Shown: positions 1-11,632 of the stretch, one piece after another
Numbering within the stretch: position 1 is the first letter of the stretch
Layout: each line of letters begins with the position of its first letter
Origin: Argentina anserina
Lineage: Eukaryota > Streptophyta > Magnoliopsida > Rosales > Rosaceae
NCBI RefSeq assembly: GCF_933775445.1
Contig: NC_065876.1
Span: 16,430,001-16,494,000, forward strand
Direction: 5' to 3'
Length of the DNA stretch: 64,000 nucleotides
Notes under the pieces: model-generated
The model's input: only the letters and a program-made list of their open reading frames with translations
What the model was told of the DNA's origin: nothing
Databases searched by the model: none
Position numbers and translations under genes: made by a program

Positions 1-909
1 CGCTCTTCGTCCTAATGGGCGCCTACCGCGGCGGCCCGAAGACGTTCGCCGTCGTCGGCCTCGCTTCCAAGCCCATCCACGTCTACGGCCGCCCCTGGTT
101 CAAATGCGAATGGATCTCCACTAACGGCTCCTCCATCCGAGCCTTGGCTTACAAAATGCTCCCCGACTGGGGCTACGGCCGCGTCTACACCGTCGTCGTC
201 GTCAACTGCACGTTCCCGGTGAACCCCAACCAAGACAACTCCGGTGGAAAGCTCACTGTCAATGCTTACTACGGCGACAACCCAAGAAGGTTCGAGAAGT
301 TCACCGCCTTGGAAGAAGCACCCAGCTCTTACAACGAGTCCAAGTTCCACCCACCCTACGACTACGAATACTTATACTGCGGCTCCAGCCTCTACGGAAA
401 CCTCAGTGCATCCAGAATCAGGGAATGGATGGCGTACCATGCCTGGTTCTTCGGACCCAAGTCACATTTTGTGTTCCACGACGCCGGCGGGGTGTCGCCG
501 GAGGCCAGGGCGGTGCTGGAGCCGTGGGTGAAAGCCGGGAGGGCGACGGTTCAGGACATTAGGGACCAGGCGCAGTATGATGGGTATTACTACAACCAGT
601 TCTTGGTAGTGAATGACTGTTTGCACAAGTATAGATACTCTGCCAATTGGACATTCTACTTCGACGTGGATGAGTATATTTACTTGCCAGATGGGAATAC
701 TTTGGAATCAGTTCTGAATGAGTTTTCGGATTATACCCAGTTCACTATTGAGCAGAATCCAATGTCTAGCGCGCTTTGTCTCAACGATTCCACCCAGGAC
801 TTTTCCAGGTCAGTACTAGTTCTACTTCTCATTAAGTAGTTCATACTTCATACATATCATTTTACCGAATTTTGAGGTATTGTTCTAAATTCTAATGGAA
901 CTGTGTTGC

Positions 910-955
<46 letters not shown>

Positions 956-1572
956 TTAGAAGTAACTAGCAAGTAAACTGAAACAAGTTAAAGAACAGTT
1001 TGATGGGGAAGTTGGAATTGTTGCTTGCATTGGACCCCTTAAGTTTCTATGAGGCCTTGAAATGATGAAATCTATTATTGGTTATTAATGTTGTTCATTG
1101 TCATTTTCGTGACAGATAGGTAGTGAATGTGTGGTGATACACATAGCTAATTGACATTCTGAATTTACACTTGTCTTGGCTAAATTTCAGGCAGTGGGGG
1201 TTCGAGAAGCTGCTGTTCAGGGACTCGAGAACGGGACTCCGTCGAGACAGGAAGTATGCAATTCAGGCAAAGCAGGCGTACGCGACCGGGGTGCACATGT
1301 CGGAAAATGTGGCTGGGAAGACGTTGCACAAGACGGAGGACAGGATTCGTTACTATCACTACCACAATTCCATACAAGTACGGGGCGAGGTTTGCAGGGA
1401 GTTGGTGCCAATGTCGGCCAAGAACAATGTCACAATGTACAACAACCTCCCTTACGTTTTCGACGACAAAATGAAGAAGCTGGCCAGCACCATCAAAGAA
1501 TTCGAGCGCAAAACCATCGGGGAGGTACAGATGCATCGGCCTGCACACATCAACGTTCCAAGGCACACATAG
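1..1572 (+). CDS. GALS1: Galactan beta-1,4-galactosyltransferase, GALS1-like (GT92), 5'-truncated by the window edge
   Basis: This is a Golgi type-II enzyme family that extends beta-1,4-galactan side chains of pectic rhamnogalacturonan I. Two exons are visible: 3-808 and 1191-1572. The split codon AG|G joins DFSR to QWGFEKLLFRDS, with canonical GT (809-810) and AG (1189-1190). The visible 395 codons match the GT92 (old DUF23) domain, including GGPKTFAVVGLASKPIHVYG, HAWFFGPKSHFVFHDAGG, the FDVDEYIYLP segment with the DxD metal/nucleotide-sugar motif (about 660-690), TGVHMSENVAGKTLH and RYYHYHN. The frame is open to the left edge, so an estimated 100 N-terminal residues with the membrane anchor lie outside. 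The stop is at 1570-1572. No frameshifts or stops are seen, so the gene looks functional. The family assignment is strong; the paralogue number (GALS1 rather than GALS2/3) is by overall similarity only. Confidence 0.93.
911..951. repeat. (GA)n microsatellite in the GALS1-like intron
   Basis: About 20 uninterrupted GA units lie in the only visible intron of the GALS1-like gene, about 100 bp past the donor. A simple repeat with no apparent effect on the splice sites. Confidence 0.97.
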
Positions 1573-1991
1573 ATCACATTACGATCAGAGATACATACAA
1601 CTGCTAAACCCTATTATTCTCACTCTCAGTTTGTCATTCTCGCTTTCTCGCGTGTGTACGTACAACAAAAAATGGTGACTGGCGTGGGGTTGGCGAGCGT
1701 GCCTTTGTTGATGATTGTACCTGGTCCATGAATCTGGTGTCTTCCTTGATGGGAAAAGCCAAATATACAGCTAGGGACACTAACCCTACCCCGTCAATTG
1801 AGTTCGTGGTCACAACTTGATGCTAAACATGAGCAAGAGAAAGAACTAGGCCCCAGGAGTCCATATTTGATTTGATTTGTCTGTCCATAGAGTTAGAAGC
1901 TTTAGGTAGAGAGAGTGAGGCGTCGGTCCATCCATTATTTCCTAAAACCTCCATTCATATTCGCTTGTTTTCTTTCATTTATAAACCAGAA

Positions 1992-2023
<32 letters not shown>

Positions 2024-3285
2024 TATTTTGTGAAAATGGGAATAATTCTCTATGTAAAGGGGTTTGGTAAGGCATTATGCTCTCTACTTTTGATGGCTAA
2101 TTTTGCTTTCCAAAAAGTTCCCAAGTAAACAAGGAGAACCAAATGCCATGTGATTCATCCATAAAATGATTAAAACAGGATGGTGGTCAGTGAGTGATGA
2201 GGACATCTTTGAAATGGTGCTATGATTCGAGGATGCCCATAATCAATTTCGTTATTCTTAACAAATGAACAAGCTTTTCCTCAATAATGAATCAGCTAGA
2301 CTGAAAATGTAGCAACGGGAAAGATTCTAATCATTGCTCTTGATCATGATTTGTTGCCGTTGAGAAATTACATGATAATTCCTTGCTAGAACACCTGACG
2401 ATTGCTATACCGACAGTTTTGGGAAATTTAGTTGCTCTCACTCTATCGCTCCCTATCTCTAGTCTATACTTGAGAATTTTCTTTTAGACAAGCGAACATT
2501 AGATTGAAAGGGTAAAGAGACAACAGGCTGAACATAGGAAAATAACCACACAAATTGAAGAACAACAAACGTTGAAGAACAAAGCATATGTTTAATACCA
2601 TTTCCAATGATCTAGCTGTTTGTTTTTGAGGACTTGTTTGGGATTTCTTGGCTCTGTTAATTTGCAGCAGGTGTATGAGATTCAAAACTCCCTTACATCC
2701 TCATTGGAGTGTAGTTTAGGGTTAAAGCTAATCCCATTACATCCTCATTTCAGTTTATAACTAGATAAGAGCCCCGGGCGTTGGTGCAGGTTGACATTAT
2801 TATCACGCACTATAAGTGACTGGAGAACTGAATAATTGGAGCAACGTCTATCCAAAGGCATGTCATACTTGTCAATGATATAAGTACCAGCAACAGTTAA
2901 CAAGTGAAACAATTAAAGAGTCGCAAATTATAAGGACCAGGTATTGAACGCAAGACCAAAATTGAAGACAGTACCATTATATTAGATAGCACATGATATA
3001 GTTTACAGTCTTAGTAGGTACTACTACCAAATTGCCACATTTAAATGTCCATCCAAAAGCAGGCTAGTCCTTGTCCAAGTCTGTTTGATCCAGCAATCCA
3101 GCATTTCTTTTGCTTGTTCAAATAAGAAGTGTAATTATTTGACTTGTTTCAGTTAGCTGCAACCAACATTACAGATCTAATTATTCAAGTCTTTATTTTG
3201 GTCTATTGAACAGAAATTCACGTACCAAAAAATATTACTGTAAATCAGTATAAACGGAAAATGGTGTGGTAACCGTATCTTTATG
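1573..3285. other. GALS1-like 3' flank and intergenic DNA
   Basis: The first few hundred bases after the stop at 1572 are presumably 3' UTR. An (AT)n microsatellite lies at 1991-2018. The remainder is AT-rich with no open frame of recognisable protein and no repeat boundaries that I could fix. Confidence 0.6.
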
Positions 3286-3294
3286 ATCAATTTA

Positions 3295-4369
3295 GAGTTT
3301 TTTTCACTAACAGTCCCTCAACTCTGGTGTACCTACCAATGTGATACCTCAACTCTTAATCGTACCAATGTGATACCCAGACTCTAGTATTGCTATCATT
3401 GAAGTATTTCCGTCAGTTTTTTTCAACTTTTCCGTCATCTTGGTGACGTGGCAAGTACGTGAGGCCCACAAAGAGGGTTAAAAGACAAAATTAACCCCAT
3501 CTGAGAGGAGCAATGTTTTTCCCGCACTTTACCTTGAGAAAGACACCCAACAATTCCAATTTTGGCGCCAATTTTCCCTCCCTACTCCTTAATTTGTGTC
3601 TCTTATCTAAACTAAAGAACTACCGCCAACCAGTCAACCACAATCTGATAAAACCTAGAACAATCTCATTTTCTATTTTTACCCTAGCACTTGTTAAACT
3701 AACAGAATAAATATAGAAATTTATATGGAACATCTCATTTCCACAATCTCATAAGAATATAGAAACACATAACTTAATGAAATTCAAATACATGTTTAAG
3801 TACCATTAGTTGCCACCTTTTATGTTGATCTGCCATGATTTTTGCTTGTAAGAACTAATAGTACTTAAACATGTAGTTGAATTTCGTTAAGTTATGTGTT
3901 TCTATATTCTTATGAGATTGTGGAAATGAGATGTTCCATATAAATGTCTATATTTATTCTGTTAGTTTAACAAGTGCTAGGGTAAAAATAGAAAATGAGA
4001 TTGATCTAGGTTTTATTAGATTGTGGTCGACTGGTTGGCGGTAGTTCTTTAGTTTAGATAAGAGACACAAATTAAGGAGTAGGGAGGGAAAATTGGCGCC
4101 AAAATTGGAATTGTTGGGTGTCTTTCTCAAGGTAAAGGGCGAGAAAAACATTGCTTCTCTCAGATGGGGTTAATTTTATCTTTTAACCCTCTTTGTGGGC
4201 CTCACGTACTTGCCACGTCACCAAGATGACGGAGAAGTTGAAAAAAACTGACGGAAGTACTTCAATGATAGCAATACTAGAGTCTGGGTATCACATTGGT
4301 ACGATTAAGAGTTGAGGTATCACATTGGTAGGTACACCAGAGTTGAGGGACTGTTGGTGAAAAAAACTC
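3295..4369. mobile_element. Fold-back Mutator-like MITE with 517-bp inverted arms and 9-bp TSD
   Basis: The left arm (3295-3811) and right arm (3853-4369) are near-perfect reverse complements of equal length, separated by only about 41 bp. The termini read GAGTTTTTTTCAC on the left and its complement on the right. Immediate flanks are identical 9-mers, ATCAATTTA, at 3286-3294 and 4370-4378. Very long terminal inverted repeats with a 9-bp target duplication are typical of Mutator-like (MULE) elements and their fold-back derivatives. There is no transposase, so it would depend on a partner in trans. Two 65-residue open frames are mirror images in the two arms and reflect the palindrome, not a gene. 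High arm similarity suggests a fairly recent insertion. Confidence 0.9.
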
Positions 4370-4887
4370 ATCAATTTATACCTTAATTCATCAATACATT
4401 TCTTAAATACGTTTATGATATTATTACATTCTAATATATCAAACTCATACCTTTGTCAGTTAACCGAATGGTCAAGGAACAACTCAAAACTGATATGATT
4501 TAGTCAACTGGAATCTGATATTGATAAGGGTCATTTCAACTAACAAATCTGCCAATCAAAATACAAAAATAATCACCAACATAACTTAGGAATAAAGCAA
4601 TTTCTAGAGTAGGTATTAGCATTAAAAGGGATTAAAGATATAAAAAATATTCTCAGCAGTCTTCGGCCTATTTTATTTTTTCTTTCCTTATACATATTCT
4701 AATTTTGAAAAAAAAAACACATCAATTAATTCTAGAAAGAATACACCAACATGCTAAACACCAAAAACGGGATAAAAATAACCCACCACACCAAGTATAT
4801 ACTCTATTCAATGGAATTAAACTTTGCAACAAGATCTACATTTCCATTTCTGCCAGGCAGGATTGTTTCTTCCAGTGAAAATGTCTC

Positions 4888-4949
4888 AGCAGCCTATAAT
4901 GACTGAATTTTTACGTGATGTAAAGATTCCACAGTTATTATAGGCTGCT
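4888..4949. repeat. Small hairpin, 18-bp arms with one mismatch
   Basis: The segment at 4888-4905 (AGCAGCCTATAATGACTG) pairs with 4932-4949 (CAGTTATTATAGGCTGCT), with a 26-nt loop. It could be a MITE remnant, a small-RNA precursor or chance. No miRNA family was recognised. Confidence 0.6.
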
Positions 4950-6510
4950 CAGACGTGGTGCAAAGCCTGCTTAGTCCTTTTTTACCACAAAGGTTACTTA
5001 ATTCTCTGTTGGATTCAGCCTTTCCTTTGCCTGCTCATCCACTAGTAAACCCAAATAAGAGAAAGAAACAATAGATGAATAATATTATGCCTTTTTTACC
5101 TCTTTAATTTCATGACAGCAATTTATTGCTTGATAATCAGCTGCGGTGCTGTTTGTGGGTACTGATGACCTTTTGTGGAAGTATATCATGAACTACTTCA
5201 TCATTTTTACTATAGTGAGGGTACACTGTTTTTACAATGAACTCATCATCTTATAACTATAATGAGTTACTTAGAGTATGTATGTAAAACACAATTTGTT
5301 CTTAAAAACCAGAACAAATAACAGATTAAGATGATCTTGATATAAACATATATACAAACAATTCAAGCAACTATTTATGTGCTCCATCTTTAATTTTGAT
5401 ATCCGGTTAAAGCAACTTAAAATGATGTCATTATGCGTCAATAAGCAAGGCCAGTACCTAAAAATATAATTGCAATTTCAGTTTCTACATTATGCGATAT
5501 CATATGCATAGATAGGATATATCTATTTTTCCATTTAACACACAAAACCATTAGAATTTAAGCACAACTGGAGAAAAAAGTTAGTTACAGTTTTTTGACC
5601 ATCTAACTACCAAAAAGAACATCATCTGAAACTATTATGGTGCATTTAATTGATACAGGCATTATGTCTTTGAAAAGTTATCAACGACAAAAGGAAATTA
5701 AGACATGTTTCATGAGGACCAACTAAAATGATCTTAGAAGTAGTTAAATTTATTGTCTACATAAAAACCATGACATATGTTCTCAATCGATTGTATACTG
5801 CCAAACATCAATACCAAGGTATCAATAACAGTGCTCAGGGCTAAACAGAAACAATCTCTAATTGCCTGTATCTCCCCGATTTTCAAACCAAAGAAATTAG
5901 TCATCACATTCTTTCAGACGAGTAAAAGATACATACTAAAAATAATAGACAGCCAAGAAACATTCTTATTCCTTACAACCTATAAGACAATTGCATGTTG
6001 AATGAAGAGTAGTTCCCAAAGCTTACAATGGCGACACTAATAACAGTGAGCTTATAGGAATGCAATAAGATAAACTACATCAATGTCGAAATTTTCAAGT
6101 CAAAACCTAAAATTGTTATCTTCATACAAAACCTTTTACGTTAATCCTGCTTAACGAATACATTGACCTATCAGTTTGTAAGTAAATATGTCAAACATGT
6201 ACACAATGGTTGGTACTAAATCCATATTCTGTTAGACGTAGCAATATCAGTCAAAACTCAAAACTGATAATAAGGTTAAGTTACTTGGTTGTCAAGCTGA
6301 TGCAGTTTACACTACGGTTTCAGTTAGTATTCGACAGTAACTGGACATACAAATAGAGACCAAAGATTAGCAGTACGCACATAGCTATATCCATTAAGAA
6401 TAGTGAGGAAAAGACTTCACCTGCAATGCCACATGAAAACAGAATAACTCAAGTGCAGCGGCAGTGGAATATCCCTCTACATTTAGACACAGATAACAGA
6501 AACATTAACA

Positions 6511-7287
6511 GCACGTTTGGTACGCGGGACTGTGATACCCCGCCTTAATTCCTTCCGCTGTCCTTCACTGCTCAAACATGGCTTGGCTTCTGTAGCATTT
6601 AACCCATGTTTGGTGGCATAAATATAACCATAGGTTCAGTCATATAATCAAGCTTTCCTATTTGATTTCAATCGACATCACAAACCTGCACAACCAGAGA
6701 TTTCAATCTGAATCAAACCCTTTTTTTTTTCTAAATCAGATTGTGTGGTTTTATAAAATCTTTAGTAGATATTTTTTTTTGGTTTCTGATTAAAAACACA
6801 ACCACCCAGTTGCAAATGCCTTCCCTAGAGAACAAAACCCAGAACCTAACGTGGAGAACTTTTGCTTAAGAAAAATCTCTAAATTGGTACCCACCCGAGA
6901 ATAGCCCATGAGCCAAGCTCGATTTAGAGAAAAACCCACAGAAGCAATAATGCTTTGAGAAGAGAGGAACCTAGTCATGATACCGATCGATTCTCACCAG
7001 ATCCATTGATCAGTTGAGAAACACCCAATTAGAGAAACCCAGAATTTGACCTGAACAAGAGAGCTTCAAGAATACTGAAGTGAAGGAATTGCCTGAGGGA
7101 AAGGAGGTGAAGTGAAGGAATGATGATATGCGTTGTTTCACTTGGTCTTCGATAATCCTCACAAATTTGGTGTCGTTACGTAAGGATGTGTGAAATGAGT
7201 TTAGTCCATGTTTCAGCCAAACGTGGGACAAGCCTTATTTCTTTATAGAAGCAATCTAATCCCAATCAATCCCACGTAACAAACATC
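6511..7287. mobile_element. Possible MITE with imperfect terminal inverted repeats
   Basis: The segment 6515-6529 (GTTTGGTACGCGGGA) is an imperfect inverted match to 7270-7284 (TCCCACGTAACAAAC), and similarity extends a few bases on each side. A similar CGTTTGGT end occurs in the 103-bp element at 31677-31779. No clean target duplication was found, and open frames inside (minus strand, 60-74 codons) are unrecognised. The superfamily is undetermined; a hAT or PIF/Harbinger derivative is possible. Confidence 0.35.
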
Positions 7288-9600
7288 CCCTAAATATCCC
7301 CTAAATAAAAGAGAATAATCTTCTTTATAGGTAGGTTCAGGTGGTTCAGTACTACCTGAGCAACTATAACTTCTGTTAATCAAATCCATAACTTCATGTT
7401 GGTCCAAAAGAATAATGCAATATGAAAGAATGAAAATCTAAAGCAACCAGACATATTCCAATTCACACACTAAAGTAGTGAATCCACAATTTATTCAAAC
7501 TTGGTATTGCACTATACACTATACCTTCTGCTGTCATAGTACCAAAAAGATATATTATCACTGTTTTAAAAGAAATATCGTTTTTCTACATAAAATTTAT
7601 CAGAATGTATGTTGCTTTAAATAAGCTTTGTACAGTTAAAACAATTATTTCCTTCCCCAAGTGTAGGATAGATTTGGAGACTCTAATAAAAAATATAATG
7701 GCCACCACCCAACAATATCACCACCCACAGAATTGCATTATGTTATAATGAAAAGACCAAATACGTTCAACTAATCTGATCTCACAACTTGAGTCAATAT
7801 AAAAAAGCCACCATATATGGCAAACACTTTATACTGCACAACAAACCTGCCTCTAGGAGCAGTATTCATAACATGTTGAATAGATCCCAGCTTTATATAG
7901 ATTATAGATGGGCTGATAATTAACAAACAGACTTACCGTGAAGGGTAGGAATTTCACAGAAATGACAAATCTCATACTAAACAATTGGTAAATACAATTG
8001 CCGACTTCGAACCGCAGCAAAGCGCCCTTTAGATAACACTCACAAGAGGGATTACATGAGGAATGTACAACAGAAAAAATCAAGCAAGATGTAATAGAAT
8101 TGGGAGATATGTGCTACTAATATGGGTAAAAGGATGACATGAGCTTTGCCAAGCGAGACTGACAACTAAACTTGCAGGAGAACTCAAAAATAACAAGGGG
8201 GGCAATACATAAAAGATAACAAAAACTTGCAGCTTAGCCAAACACAAGCCATTATTGACTAATGCCTAACCAAAGGAAAAATGACAGGAGAAGAGATTTA
8301 TCTCGGGCTTTCTTAGCTTATCTCCTGCTCTTAATCCAGGCTTAATTATTTGTCTCTTGGCCCTTTCACCAGACCCTGACATTTCATAATATCATCTATG
8401 AATTAATGAAAATTAAAAAAAAAATTAAAAAAGCACAAAGTCAACAGGACCCTATAACATGAGTTGCAATCAAATTCAGGTGCTTAATATTGCAAAGTGA
8501 TGATACAGTGTGGTTGAGAGATAGAGAAGATTAACAGCTTTGGTGTCTTCCATTATTCTCATTAGGTACAAGGCACGTTAACAAAAACTTCAGAAAGGTA
8601 ATGATCAATCATAATATTTAAGTTTAAAATCTCCTGGTGTATGCCAAAATTCTTAGACTGTATTGCTCAAGGCTACCAACTGTAGTAATCAACTGAAGAG
8701 AAGTATAAGGTATAATTACTGAGCAATAAGCACGTACATAGTAAACCAAATAAAAGTTTTATGGATGATTCCTACCTTCTCTCTTCTCTCTCAATATCAT
8801 CAAAACTGGTACCATCGTATCATCATAATCCAAAGTGGAGAGCCTTATGAATTACCTCTGAGAATCCACAAAAACCACAGATTAGATTTCCATCATAACC
8901 TTTAGCTAAAAGTAGAAAAGTTTTATCATTTGATAATGAAGAGCAAACCGAGTAAAACTCACCATATTAGCAAAGATAATTTTTCAGTTTCATGGATTCT
9001 CACAAAACCAGTACATATCAAAAATGAAGCTGCACATTCATTGACATATTGCTGAACTGCAGTTACCCTTCCTACTTTAATCCTGGGGTAGAAGCTGCAA
9101 AGTCTGATAACATATGGAAGCACCAGTTGTTTCTAAGGTCAAAACAAATTTTACATACTATTAATTGCATGCAAGAATTGAGTGATTATAGACAACCACA
9201 GTGAACAGAAACTGTGGAATACCATAATAACTGTGATAAAATTAGATTTCTATCAATTGAACAATAATTCAGGACAGCAATTCATAAGAGAAGAAAAAAA
9301 AATTCAAAACTAATTTTACAATCAAATGACTCATCTATGAGACCAACATGCAGTCATAGAAGACCCACGAAACCAGAAAAGGAAGCTAACCCAGATGACC
9401 AAAAAGGCCGATGAGCAATACCTGTCTTGGCCTTCCAGAACGTCTGGGTTTCAGTTTCACTGTAACTCCACCCTCTGTGATTCTTCTGTTAACCAGACCC
9501 GACCTGCGCGTATAGCAGAAGACGCGCTCTGCCTTCGCGTGACCCCAATGGCAATAGAGTTACCATTATTCGTAAATAGAAGGTAGAGAGGTCCGAAAAC

Positions 9601-10100
9601 TGTATTGATTTTTTTTTTTGAAGGAAACCTCAAACCTGTATTGATTTAGAAGCTTTTAATTTTGTTGAACTATTATTTATGTTTAGGGTTTATACTTTAT
9701 ACCAATGACACAATGAGGGTGCTATGTAGGAAGGCAGGTTACCTGTTGGTGAAGCCCGGATTGAGGCAGTTGAACTTGAACATTCACAGTTCTTTGAAGA
9801 GAAAATTCATCGAGGCATCCACCAAGCTTAAATTTATAGGGATCGGGGCATCAGGTGAGTAGGAGAAAACTAGGGCAGCTTAAATGCTTAATTACGTTCG
9901 TTCCCCTAACAGAAACTGCAAACACTACTTGAGTCAAAATTCCTTGTGTTGTACCTCCAGAGACAGAGCTCTAAGATTGATGGACGCAACTTTGTTGTCA
10001 AGAATGAGTCAAGGAAAAAAAACAAATTAAGTTCAGATAGGAATTGTATAGTGTTGTCTGTGGAAGATGGTCATAGACACATATTATTGATGTTAAACAT
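9601..10100. other. Intergenic stretch, nothing recognised
   Basis: Poly-T runs and AT-rich sequence with no recognised repeat or coding segment. Confidence 0.5.
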
Positions 10101-10109
10101 TTATGCCTC

Positions 10110-10700
10110 ATGTTGGTTAGTATAAGTTGAATATTGATGGCACTAGAATTTCTAACTCTGGAAAAATTAGTGTTTGAGAGGTGATTAGAGATCAGCATGG
10201 GCATTGGATTCATGGTTTTCAAATGAACTTGGGGATTGGGGAGATTTTGGATGCTGAGGCTTGGGACTTATTTTTTTGTCTGAAATTCATTGTCAAATAA
10301 TACAGTGGAAATGTTGAAATTGAGTTTGACTTTGCTATTCTTATTCAACTTATGCAAATGGATAACACTTATATGTATCATCTTGGGTCCCTACTTGCTA
10401 GTTGTGCTTCTATGATTTCCAAACTTCAGAATGTGAAGCTCTCTCATATTTTTAGCGAATGTAACATGGTTGTTGATGTCTTGGCCAAACAGAGTATTTC
10501 TCATGAATTGGGGCTGATTGAGTTTGTTGATCCTCCTGCACATGATGCGCATGCTTTCTTGGACGATCTGGCCGGTGTTGCTAGATGTAGGCGCATAAGA
10601 GTCTGCTTTAATATTTAGTCTCTGTGTTTTTTGTTTCTGTACCTTTTAGGTCCCCTTTGTAACAAAAAAATAATATATATATATATACACACCATTCTAA
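10110..10700 (+). pseudogene. LINE 3' fragment: RNase H-like (RVT_3) domain, decayed
   Basis: Translated pieces resemble the C-terminal RNase H-like domain of plant L1-type retrotransposons: a broken front part (around 10110-10350, including VIRDQHGHWIHGF) and an open segment at 10352-10618 containing KLSHIFSECNMVVDVLAKQS and PAHDAHAFLDDLAGVARCRR. Frames are interrupted upstream of 10352. The segment ends shortly before CTTTGTAACAAAAAAA, which looks like a LINE tail, followed by an AT repeat. 5' truncation is typical of LINE insertion. The RVT_3 assignment comes from the HxxxxxNxxADxLA pattern. Confidence 0.65.
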
Positions 10701-11296
10701 ACTTCTAAAGGACTACGCATGACTCAAAATAATGAAAAAAAAATTAAAAACAAATTTGGAAATTGAGACCGAAACTCTTAAATATTTAGAAAATATCATA
10801 CAATGATATCTTTCACTTCTCTCTCTTTTAAAGACACTCTAATTTTTTTACTCAAATAAGATCATTTTTTGCCTAACTATATCGTGCAGCAATCCACTGT
10901 CGGCCGCGCGCCTCCATCCTCGTCAAGCCCATCATTGAAGTGTGCCCTCAATGCCGTTAATTCTTTCCTCTTGACCTCGTCTCCGCCGCACCTCACCAAA
11001 TCTCCTCCACTTCAACTCAATTGATTCATTCTTCTTGTCCCACCTTTCTCGCGCCTCATCAAATCTCCTCCGCTTCAATGAAGTCGATTCATCCTATTCA
11101 CCTCGCCCCCGCCTGCGAAGTCGTCTGGTCTCTGCTTGCAACACCGCCAAAACTCACCTCCGCCGCGCCTTAGCAGATCTCCTTTGCCTCGTTAGAGTGT
11201 TGGTCAAGAGGGTGAGGACGGAGGAAAGGTCGAAGGGGAACAACCTCACCATAACGATGTTGTCGTCGTCGGAAGCTTCTCTAAGAGAATGGCAGA

Positions 11297-11424
11297 CTCA
11301 TTCATGCCAAAGACTACGGTAACCACACTCCTCTCCACACCACTGCCCTCTATGGCTGGATCAGAATCGTGAAGTCCCCTAGTACGGCGCCGATGTCAAT
11401 GCCAAGGATATGTATGCTCGAGCT
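11297..11424 (+). pseudogene. Ankyrin-repeat gene fragment
   Basis: The frame around 11306-11360 reads AKDYGNHTPLHTTALYGWIR, followed by IVK. After a shift, YGADVNAKDMYARA follows to 11424. Together these match one ankyrin repeat (TPLHxAAxxG...IVK...GADVNAKD) with a frameshift in the middle. The sequence GAGCT|GTATGTTTTC that follows could be an old splice donor, which would mean genomic capture rather than a processed copy. GC-rich, arginine/leucine-rich DNA upstream (10890-11290) may be more of the same fragment, but I recognise nothing in it. Confidence 0.45.
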
Positions 11425-11469
11425 GTATGTTTTCTCTCTTCTACATTAGAGGAAGTATATGTTTACAAC

Positions 11470-11627
11470 ATATGGAGTAGCTTTTGATAAATCGGTGTAG
11501 TAGCATTTCTTTGTACTAGTAGTAGCTTTTGATTGCATGTATAGTAGCCTTTGGTTATATTGGCAATAGGTATTTAGGTCTATGTAAGTATCTTTCCAAT
11601 TCATTGATAATATCTTTTCAACGGTGT
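11470..11627. repeat. Degenerate TAGTAGCTTTTG-type minisatellite, left part
   Basis: Imperfect units with the core GTAGCTTTTG or GTATCTTTTG recur every 20-40 bp. The same motif resumes at 14125 after the inserted LTR, so the array was once continuous and has been split. Confidence 0.7.
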
Positions 11628-11632
11628 AATAA

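Larger units (their letters stand above)
4379..9600. other. AT-rich stretch with no confidently recognised gene; possible minus-strand exons
   Basis: No protein family was recognised over 5.2 kb. On the minus strand a few short AG...GT-bounded open segments could be exons of an unrecognised intron-rich gene: near 9100 (KQLVLPYVIRLCSFYPRIK), near 7830-7890 (GSIQHVMNTAPRG), near 6420-6475 (GYSTAAALELFCFHVALQ), and a terminal piece at 4998-5041 (DEQAKERLNPTEN, then stop). A locally GC-richer block at 9420-9590 ends on the minus strand in AG|GTATTG and could be a first exon. Each piece is short enough to be chance, and I could not chain them in one frame. This is a search target, not a gene model. 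Confidence 0.25.

Noticed and set aside
1176..1607. Overlapping frames on both strands over GALS1 exon 2
   Set aside because: Shadows of the conserved GT92 coding frame.
3513..4151. Two identical 65-codon frames on opposite strands
   Set aside because: Mirror images produced by the palindromic arms of the fold-back element.
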